Positions 21,108-29,727 of a stretch of 36,873 bases of DNA are shown here, piece by piece. The DNA lies in the NCBI GenBank assembly GCA_009733575.1, contig ML769496.1:134418-171290 (forward strand), given 5' to 3'. Positions within the stretch are counted from its first letter, which is position 1. Each line of letters starts with the position of its first letter. Origin of the DNA: Gymnopus androsaceus JB14 (Eukaryota; Basidiomycota; Agaricomycetes; Agaricales; Omphalotaceae). The notes below the pieces were generated by a model that did not search any database, had not been told where the DNA came from, and was given only the letters and a program-made list of their open reading frames with translations. A program made the translations under genes and the position numbers.

Positions 21108-23317
21108 GAATCGTAGGTCTGGTTATCTGGGTATCTAGCGCTGTATACATGTTTTCACCTTTCTTCATACGGGTTGTCCGGTTGTTGTGATTGATATCTT
21201 CTCGTTTCGTTTAACATAGTAGTACAGCACCATCATTTCTGTATCCATTAGAATCCTCGTACTATTTGATATAATTTGCTTTCCTGTATTTTATTTTGAA
21301 ACAAATGAGTCGTATATCTATCTTACTCTTTACGTTTCAAACAATATTGTTTCTGATTCCAAATCGAGTAAGTCAAAGCTAAGTTTCGCATTCTGATATA
21401 GAATCTTCCTCGTATCCAGTAAGTAGTCTTCTTTTTAAGCCAGTCCAATTCGGATATAACAATACATAAATATATAAAGCTCAAAGGCTATTCGAAGCTA
21501 GTTACCGAGCGATGAGTAACATTCACTTCGGACAACTAAAAACCTCCTCCGCGTCCTTAGTAAGTAATTGTAAATATAATACCCTAGTACTACTTACAAA
21601 AGTTCTGAGTTATCAGTAATGAAATCTTAAATGCGGAATGACAAGCTATCGTGTCGATTCTCACCACATAATGTACTGGATTTGTGTTAACATCAATATG
21701 TCCGATACCATAAACGAGTTTATGGCTAGTTCAAAGCTAAGTATTTGTGCCTTCGTTTTGAATTGCGTTTTCTTTGATAGTGGGCTGTCCAGGGCTTCCT
21801 AGTGCATATGAAGATACCTACCTCTTGTACTGAAAAAAGTTCAAAAGCTACATACTTCTATCGTATGGCTGGCCCCAAAATTTTGATATTCAAGTACAGC
21901 ATCAGGTTCTTCTGGACTCACAAGAGGGCTGCAGTGGATCGGATATCTATGGACGGCTCCAATGGGAAGGAATAAAAAAGTAAGGATGTTAGTAGTAGAA
22001 CGAAACACCAACAAAAAAAAATCATTGCAGATTCCTTGTTCCCCACAAACCCAGTCTTCGGTCGATCTGCGATACCTAGTCGAGTATTAGAGAAGCTTCC
22101 CGCCACAAAGACATGGGTCCGATGGGACAGATTTGCGATACCTATTTCGCAAATTCATCGTTGACTATGCTGGAATCAATCGCATTATTTTTCCTTGCAT
22201 TTATTAAGGACACTACTTGACGCTACTTTTTCCGACAATGATCAGTTAGAATGCCTTCTTTGGAGAGTTTAATACCGGCGTTCCAGACCGTAGTATGCTC
22301 TCATGTACATGTTTGTATCGATCCTCATTTGCAGCTGCAGAGGTCGATTGATCGGAGAAATATCATTCTTGAACCAACTCTGTTATCGCAGGCGTTTCAT
22401 TCCCAACTGGTAAACCTTTGTAAACTATAGATAGATAATGACTGCAGTGAAATCCCTGTTTGCATTTCCGCCGTTTGACGCATGTCGACAGATCTTGGAG
22501 AGAAGTCAAGCTCGGCGAGCACGAACCTGTTGACCTTGCATAGTACGCCCTCTGTTTTCTTCAGTTTCAAACATCTTGCAAGGTGCTTGGAGAGTGTCCG
22601 ATTGAGCTTCGAATTTCATTGACATGCTGCATCGCCAACAAGAATTTCAGTTGACGGTCGTTTACGGATTCAAGGCGAGAGGTACATGGAGAGGAAGTGC
22701 AACCAAAAATCGAGAATTCGACAGGGCGGACTCAATGCAGGGACTATTCTTTCTACATATTACCATTTATGATTTAAATAATAATGGATCCTGTGACCCG
22801 GTTCTTCATATCTCCGAGGTTCAAATCTATGGGCGTAGTTGAGGCTGTTCCAGTCCTATGTTCCTATGTTTGCTTTATGTTCGACCTACGGCCTAACCTT
22901 GCCTGATTTGAGCTTCTCGTCTATCTTGAATTTCGTTACAGATACGCAGACGCTACTCAGTGCTCGAAGGATATCTTGCTGTACCTTTCCAGATTAGTAT
23001 TCCTTCAACGATGTTCTTTTAATTTCCTTCGGCCATGCTGAATGGATCATCTGAATCCTGTTCAGGAAGGAAGACATTATGGATTATCGCCTTTCGGATA
23101 TGAATTTAGTTTCCGTGCTGATTTTGAACAGCCCCAGGACTGCAATCTTTACATTCTATACGAATGCAATGCAATAAACGAAGTATAAGACGAAGTATAA
23201 GAATCTGTTCGCGAATGCGGGACAGAATTGCGGAACGTGAGAACTCTGTTGTCACTGTCGGCGCTCAAAAACTCCTTTTCTTCCCTTCCTCGACATCGCT
23301 ATACTAAATCTCCTGAA
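21108..23317. other. AT-rich gene-poor region
   Basis: No coding model can be supported over 2.2 kb. A small perfect hairpin (8-bp arms ATTTGCGA/TCGCAAAT at 22131-22138 and 22147-22154) is the only structure noted. The right part presumably contains the promoter of the DUF300 gene. Confidence 0.45.
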
Positions 23318-25462
23318 ATGCCAACCTGCCCGTCAGACAATGCGCAGGCCATCGATCAATCTGACTTCTGGAGCTCTAATGGGATTGACTGGGACGCACA
23401 TCGTATAGGCTGGGCTATTGCTGGTAGTTGCTCTGCTGTTGTGCGTTCTTCTCTGTTGTTTCAGTCTGTATAAGCTAATAAATGTCATTTAGACTGTTAT
23501 AATTTCTCTAATTTCAGTCCTTCAACACTGTCGGTATGCTATAATCTTTTAATTATGACGGGATGGATGCTTAGTCCATTGTAGGAGTTACACCAATCCT
23601 GCAGAACAGCGTCAAATGTTTGTCGAGTTTCTGTCTACATTCCTATTTCTCAACGTCCTACAGTCTCCGAATCTTGTACATGCCTCCAGTCTACGCTGTC
23701 ATATCGTTCTTTTCATACCGATACTTCCGAAGCTACACCTATTATGAATTGATCTATGTCGGTATGTTGAATCTTCGTTTCCTCTTAACGCTTACTGATA
23801 ACTTTTTAGCTTATGAGGTCAGTGCTCTCTAACACCCATATATCCAGTTTCGTTGCTCATAATCAATGTCAAGGCTGTTACTTTGAGCGCCTTTTTGTGC
23901 GTATCTTCCGAATATGTCTTCAGCTTTGCTGATTTTTTCTTCCGGTAGACTGCTTCTCATCGAGTTTGTTGCCGCCAGTGGCACCGGCCACAAGGTTGAA
24001 AGCTCTATTTCCCGAAAGGACAAGAGAAAGTTGCCCATCCCCGTTCGTCCTTTCCTTGACGCGGAGCGTAACAAGCATGCTCATTGTGTTGGAATAGTTT
24101 TGCTGCTGGAGATATCGACCAACCAAGGTACGTTCAACCCGTCTTCTTCCTTCCTGTGCGACTCTAATATATGGCTCTTAGCCATATTTTATGTATACCC
24201 TCAAGGTAACATCGAGCTGCTCGTATCAAGTTTCGATATTCATGGCCTGTTTCTAGTGGTCGGTCCTGCAGTATGTCATAATCAGGCCGCGTGCGTCGCT
24301 TTCCTTTTAAACGTGTAAAACTTGCGCCCATGATGCCTTTATTCTCAGTCATCTCCATTATTGGAATTGTTTGTCAAAAATTTAACGTCCTATGCGAGGC
24401 TGACAGCTTCAACTTTTCATTCGCCAATGTTTATCTCGAAATTGCCGATTTTTTCAGCATCAGGTCAGTGCTTGTCGATTCTCTAGAAATCTCTTATATC
24501 TCATATACCTCTCACTCAGTGTTGCTCTGTATGGTTTGATCTTATTCTACGGCCTTACAAAAGAGGAACTTGTTGGTCGACGGCCGTTGGCAAAATTTTT
24601 GTCGATCAAGCTGATTGTGATGTTCACCTGGTATCAATCTTTCGTAGTAAGTGCAATGCTTGACCGATATCATGATTCTGATCCTTGCTGGTAGTTCTCA
24701 GCTTTGGAAGGCCGTGTCATCAAAGGTATATTCCAACTAGTAGCAACCGTTGGCCATGAAACTTTACGAGCTCACTTTCTCTGCTAGGAACCCAGTACTG
24801 GTCGGAAACCAACATCGCTGATGGGCTGAACGCATTGACGATATGTATCGAAGTCGGTTAATTCTTCTTTTCCGATGACAACTTACTGATTAGATATTCT
24901 AGATGATATTCTTCGCTGCCCTCATGTGGTGGGCTTATACCCCGGCTGCGTACCGCGTTCCCGGAGCCCGACCAACCAGTATCTGGCGACCTCTATGGGA
25001 TTCGTGAGTCATTCCTTACTCGTCTTCATCGCTTGCTCTCACTGACTGAACTGTATTTGACGTTCTCCAGAATCAATATCAGTACATCTCATTCCTCTTT
25101 CTCATCATACATACAACTAACGAACGTTCCACTTAGGCGACTTTGCTCTCGAAATCTGGCAATCTTTGAAATTCTTCGTTGACTACATGCGTGGCGTCCC
25201 CGAAACACACGGCCAGTTAGCTACCAAACCCGATTTCGCTCAAGCATTTGGTATATCGTCGGGTCGCGCAAACTATATCAAGCATGGTGCTGATGGTGGA
25301 TCCAGTAGTCGTGCTAGTGAGTACGATTCAAGTCGTCCCGGTCGAGTGAGCTACGATGAGGATATCCGATTAGCTCCTTATAGTTACGGGGAGGAGGGAC
25401 AAGCTCACAGCAGCAGTGAGCCTAACTCAGCAACCCCAGAAGGCTCTTATGGGAGGGTTTGA
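23318..25462 (+). CDS. DUF300/TMEM184 (OST-alpha-like) membrane protein, 17 exons
   Basis: Exons: 23318-23440, 23493-23533, 23585-23617, 23664-23761, 23810-23817, 23874-23896, 23949-24042, 24098-24127, 24182-24205, 24257-24290, 24349-24463, 24520-24646, 24695-24725, 24788-24852, 24903-25003, 25071-25081 and 25137-25462. They join without a frame break to 427 residues. The family signature (PF03619, organic solute transporter alpha/TMEM184) is plain: RILYMPPVYAVISFFSY, YYELIYVAYEAVTLSAF, FCCWRYRPT, LKWSVLQYVIIRP, LFYGLTKEEL, KFLSIKLIVMFTWYQSF and ALEGRVIKGTQYWS, with seven predicted membrane spans and a polar C-terminal tail rich in Ser and Gly. Relatives sit in vacuolar or endosomal membranes or transport steroids and bile acids; the role of fungal members is poorly known. 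Two exons are only 8 and 11 nt long. The reading frame is intact. Confidence 0.9.
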
Positions 25463-25902
25463 GGATGGGAATCTAGGATGGGGGTAGGAGATGGATGCGC
25501 TTGGGCTTGTGCGTTGGGTTGGTTTGAGTTGAGATGGATGATGAGATGTTGATGGTAATGTAGTGGACTGTGGGTTGAATATCTATCTCACCAGGACTCT
25601 TAGAGCACGGTTCGTTAGGTAGGATTCCTGTATTTCTCGTATCCACTCACTTGTATCCTTTATTTTATTCGTCTGTTACTTGTAAGTTGTATCATCCTAT
25701 AATGACCCTATTGTCATCGTCGATGCATATGAATTTATATTTACGGTATATGTATGTGCATGGGGTTCATTAAACAGATAGAGAGATAGCCCACCTCCAG
25801 ATATAAACATGCAGGTAAACATACGTTTCCCCTCTCACTTCATCCACTATGAACGGTATGTTGCTACTTTCGCACTGCTCCCTATTCATACTTATGCTAC
25901 TG
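25463..25902. other. 3' flank of the DUF300 gene
   Basis: Non-coding sequence downstream of the stop codon, AT-rich after about 25620. I see no gene. Confidence 0.5.
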
Positions 25903-26792
25903 TGGCCTGCCTCAGGTCACAGCATCGATTAAGGTATCAAAGGGAACAGGATCAGATGGTGGTATCGATAGGTTAGTCAAGAGAACATACGAGAGAGAAA
26001 AACAGCTTTCATACTTAACATGTTCCTGTACGCCAAGGCCACCTGAATCCATACTACTAATCACTAAGACTTACTGCGGCCTGCCTCACGTCACGGATGA
26101 TTCTAATGGGAAACCCCTTTCGTTGTTAGGAAACCCTCCCGGGGCACCGAACAATAACCATAACCATAGATAACGGTCTGACCCGCCGAGCACGACGGTC
26201 AATAAGTCAATCGCTGTAATGAACATACGACTAAGTAATACAAGAGTATTAATAACATTATAAAAAGTCAATACCATCAATTGCAGCTCACGAAGCTGCA
26301 GCTTGGCTTGAAAATCTCCCCAGAGTGGAAGCGGTGGGCTCTGATCAATATTTATACCTACAATGTGAATTACGCTCATTGGATGAGCGCTACGGATCCT
26401 TGACACTGACATCCCTCAGGCTCAAGAGAATTCAAGCCGACTTTTGCCCGAGCTTTGGTATAGTACTTACAACGTTCAAGGCTTGCGCCTCCTTTGGAAT
26501 CTTATCTCTCCGGTTGCTCTCCGGAGGGCCCGTCGAACTTACCCTTGCCAAACCTACCTTTTGTACGAGGTTGCTAAAGAAGCCCAGGGTTTCTCCCAGA
26601 AAGGGTGTTTCCCATTAGAATTATCCAGATCACAGCATCGATTAAGGTATCAAAGTTGAAAGGGAACAGGATCGGATGGTGGCGCATTGATGGGTTGGTC
26701 AAGAGAACATATAAGAGAGAAAATCAGCTTTCATAACATGTTCCTGTACGCCAAGACCACCTGAATCCATACTGCTAATCATGTTTATCCAG
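25903..26792 (+). repeat. Tandem duplication of about 170 bp, split by an inserted element
   Basis: A segment starting at about 25903 (GGCCTGCCTC, then CACAGCATCGATTAAGGTAT and onward to CTGAATCCATACTACTAATCA near 26063) is present again. Its second copy begins at about 26078 with the same GGCCTGCCTC start, is interrupted at 26095-26626, and resumes at 26627 with CACAGCATCGATTAAGGTAT through CATACTGCTAATCA at about 26784. Identity over the shared ~150 bp is high with a few substitutions and small indels. The second copy runs into the start codon of the membrane-protein gene at 26781, so what was duplicated is its immediate upstream region. Confidence 0.85.
26095..26626. mobile_element. 532-bp non-autonomous element with terminal inverted repeats
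   Basis: The left end GGATGATTCTAATGGGAAAC is mirrored at the right end, whose reverse complement begins GGATAATTCTAATGGGAAAC. The similarity runs about 27 bp, so these are terminal inverted repeats. There is no transposase reading frame inside. The flanks ACGTCAC and AGATCAC look like an imperfect 7-bp target duplication, and the uninterrupted site (AGGTCAC) is preserved in the neighbouring duplicate at about 25915-25921. A MITE or deleted DNA transposon fits; the superfamily is uncertain. Confidence 0.75.
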
Positions 26793-28093
26793 GAAGCTGA
26801 ACTCCTTGCTGAGGTTGGCATCTGGACCAAGTACAGCATCATTGCAGATGTAGTTATGGGTCTCGCATTTGGTTGATAATTTCCATCAATTGTCTCATCC
26901 AGAATCATTGCTGACATTTTGAATAGGTGCTTACATTGTTGCTTCTGCTATTGCGCTAAAGCTTCTTCTGTAAGCTTCCCACTACTTTCACCTCCGGATT
27001 CTAAACAGATATTGCAGTCAAAAGGGCTTGAAAAACCCTCCAGTGTTGGCTCTCTTTATTATTCAAGTATTGATTATCTTCTTGTGTATCTGGCAAGTTG
27101 TTGTTGTATTGGGCGACATACTGGGCCAGACACTGGATCAGTTTTTGTAACACTCAGCAATCAGCGACTAGAGGATAGGATTATGACCTCAAACACTGAG
27201 AACTATGCCATCTGGGACATTCAGTGGAACTTTCCAGGAAACATGAACGTTGGTGAAGTCTCAATGCTCCATGAATTCTTGACACTGATATGAAATTTAA
27301 ATAGCTTTTAGTCAGTGACATGGTTGTGATTTGGAGAGCTTGGGCATTGTGGAGCAGCCATAAAGGCGTTCAAATACTATTGGTGGTTTTGGGAGTGTGC
27401 AATGGAGGTATGTACATCGTGCAACAGCTCCTTATTATTGATACCATGTTGAAGGCTCTGATTCTGATAAAACTTGATTTAGTTTCAAATATTGTCAATT
27501 CAACTTACCCCATATCAAACGGTGTACTTCGGAATTTTTTCTTGATTTCTTCTCTATCAGTGAATGGACTATCTACCATGCTTATTGCTTACAAAGCTTG
27601 GTGTGTAGTTAACTAGCTGAAGCAAGGCAATGCTAACTCCAGTCTTCAGGAAACATTGGAAAGAGACAAGGCACTTGTTCTCTGATGAGCATTCTACTTA
27701 TAGACGTTTTCAAGTCTTAGAGATACTACTCTTTCTTTTGGAATCAGGCACAATGCTTTTCATTCTCCAGGTGTGTTTTTCTGAGTCTGGATAACTTCTC
27801 TGGCAGCATTGGCACAATAATGCTCATTGTAATGAGTCCTGACAATGTTGTACAGGCCGGATATATCATTTTAACCATACTAGAGACATCGTTCAATGTG
27901 AACTCTCTGATTTATACATATAATGTCTGTCACGCAGGTTCAAGCATAGTACTAGTAAGTACCCAAGAGTATTATATATCTCATCTTGAACGCCCTGATT
28001 CCTAACCTGCTTGTTCCTCATCCCGTGTAGGCTTTCTATCCAACATCAGTTATAATTGTATCTCATAGTACGATGGCGACTCGTATCTTCTAG
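26781..28093 (+). CDS. Multi-pass membrane protein, paralogue of 257-1657, with one frame break
   Basis: Exons 26781-26859, 26927-26969, 27018-27252, 27312-27407, 27483-27600, 27650-27770, 27856-27954 and 28031-28093. Seven hydrophobic segments are present, with the family segment SDMVVIWRAWALW and a C-terminal FYPTSVIIVS like the YPT motif of related proteins. The coding sum is one base short: exon 3 reads in one frame through LGQTLDQ and in another from SNQRLEDRIM. The switch falls at a run of five T (about 27142-27146), and one more T would restore a frame of about 284 residues whose later junctions all agree. No splice site resolves it. So this is either a recent pseudogene or a homopolymer error. 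The start codon lies at the edge of the duplicated upstream segment. Confidence 0.72.
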
Positions 28094-28357
28094 TCTCTAG
28101 ATGCCGTGGGTAGAACTTTAACGTCACAAGTCGCAGATTCGGGTCAGATAAATGTTCACGTTCAATATTCTGGCGAAGGACACGGGCTCTGAACAGAGCT
28201 GTACCTTTATAGACTCGGAATTCCTACAATCTGATGGAAGCCTATGTAGCAAAATGTAACCAGAGACTTTAGCTCTCTTCTGACTCTTTGGCGTGGCACG
28301 ACAGTTGGAGAACCGCACCCTCTCGACTTTTGCACCGCCGTTACCAGTATGTTCACT

Positions 28358-28742
28358 TTAATCATCCGATGTACTCATGTCCCGGCATTGTAAGTAATTC
28401 GGAGGTTCATCTCTTATCTGGTTGTTACGCAAGATAATAACTGCGACATCTAACCCTCCGGCCAATTTTTGTACTGCTTCGGCTCCGCTGTCGAATGAGT
28501 ACCCATTGCGCACCGTGACGGCCTGAGTATCTCCTTTGGCATTGGCCGATTTCTGCATAACCTAGCCCAACGTTCTCAGATCCCCAAATACTCAGTGAAG
28601 AGTAACAACTTACAGATTCCAGAAACTTACGATGTCGATAGTACGATCTCGATAGAGGCCTAGGCCTTATAGGACGCTTTGACCAGTCTAGATTTCGAGT
28701 GCCTAAAACCAAACTTATATCTCCAACGTTTTCAGCGTTCAT
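28358..28742 (-). CDS. Small two-exon protein of unknown function
   Basis: Exon 1 is 28742-28614 and exon 2 is 28552-28358, with a 61-nt intron carrying a perfect GTAAGT donor and a GCAG acceptor. The join is in frame and yields 107 residues. The first part is basic and Arg-rich (NLDWSKRPIRPRPLSRSYY). The second looks globular (VTVRNGYSFDSGAEAVQKLA, LDVAVIILRNNQ). There is no signal peptide or membrane span and I recognise no family. It lies tail to tail with the membrane-protein gene ending at 28093. It could also be a fragment of a larger degraded gene. Confidence 0.45.
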
Positions 28743-28950
28743 TACTCTAACAATGCTGCCCTCAGTCCTGAAAAGCTCGTTTCAGATCCATTACTCGCAT
28801 TTGGATTTGATTCGCTTCTCGTGGCTCGGAAGATTGGGCAAGACCAGAGCAAGGATGATAGAAAATGAGAAAGGATCGGGATTGCCTGGATTTTACGCAC
28901 TAGTAGGGTGATCTGTAGAATTAGCAGTTTGTATAACTGAATACATACTA

Positions 28951-29115
28951 CAGCTGTTTCGAAAAACGGAGGCCACCTCAAGAAAAAGCAATCGACACAG
29001 CCAACCATTCAGTTGCTCCTCATTTCAATTCATTAACCTACGGGCCCCACCAGAACTGAATTGCTCTCGCTACCTCAGGATTTTTGGAGGTGGCCTCCGT
29101 TTTTCGAAACAGCTG
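28951..29115. mobile_element. 165-bp MITE with 29-bp terminal inverted repeats and TA target sites
   Basis: The left end CAGCTGTTTCGAAAAACGGA and nine further bases are repeated in perfect inverted orientation at the right end (29087-29115). TA dinucleotides flank both ends (28949-28950 and 29116-29117), as expected for Tc1/mariner-type insertion. The ~107-bp interior has no coding potential, so it is a non-autonomous MITE. Confidence 0.85.
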
Positions 29116-29727
29116 TAATATATATTGCAACTTGTTATCATTGTCGTTTCGACTCGTTCGCTAATGCGCACATCATTTTCTGTCACCAATCCTATCTGCG
29201 GCAGTATCTTTTTAACATCTTCCCTATCTCACTCCGCAACGCGCTAGCTTAGATTATTTTCGATAGATGAAGTGGTGGAATACTGCAAATAGGATGGAAC
29301 TCTGTCGAGAGTTAGCCCACGGGTAGGAAAAGGGTCAGGGCTTCAAATGCCGGCAATGCACGAAACCTGCACGAAACGAAACTGTCTTGTACTGTCTTGT
29401 CTCCAGTCTTGTTTGAATCTTGGAGCAGAAACACTGATTACCATCGGACAGTGATGGTCCACTCATTGCAGGCTACTGTAAATCAATAACTGCGTCACAG
29501 GGAGAAGTTGGGAAAGGGACGAGAACCGTGGAGCCGAGAGCAGGGCGCTCTGTGCGCCACAGTTGGCTGGACTTGAAAATATTTTGAATTGAATCGTGTA
29601 GCCGAGAGTAGGGCGCTCGCACAACGGATGCAACGTTAGACGGATATGTCCAATTTCGAACCAGGGTTCCAGAAGAAGTTATAAGGCTCGCATTGCTATG
29701 TCGCTTTGAAAAAAAACACTTTCCTCG
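29116..29727 (+). promoter_or_regulatory. Upstream region of the phospholipase B gene with direct repeats
   Basis: Two near-identical copies of GCCGAGAG(C/T)AGGGCGCTC lie at about 29533-29550 and 29601-29618, roughly 200 and 130 bp before the start codon. A tandem ACTGTCTTGT pair sits at 29381-29400. Repeated short GC-rich boxes at this distance could be activator sites. There is no gene in this stretch. Confidence 0.35.

Noticed and set aside
26325..26618. Plus-strand open frame within the 532-bp inverted-repeat element
   Set aside because: No transposase motif, and the frame overlaps the terminal inverted repeat; most likely chance.
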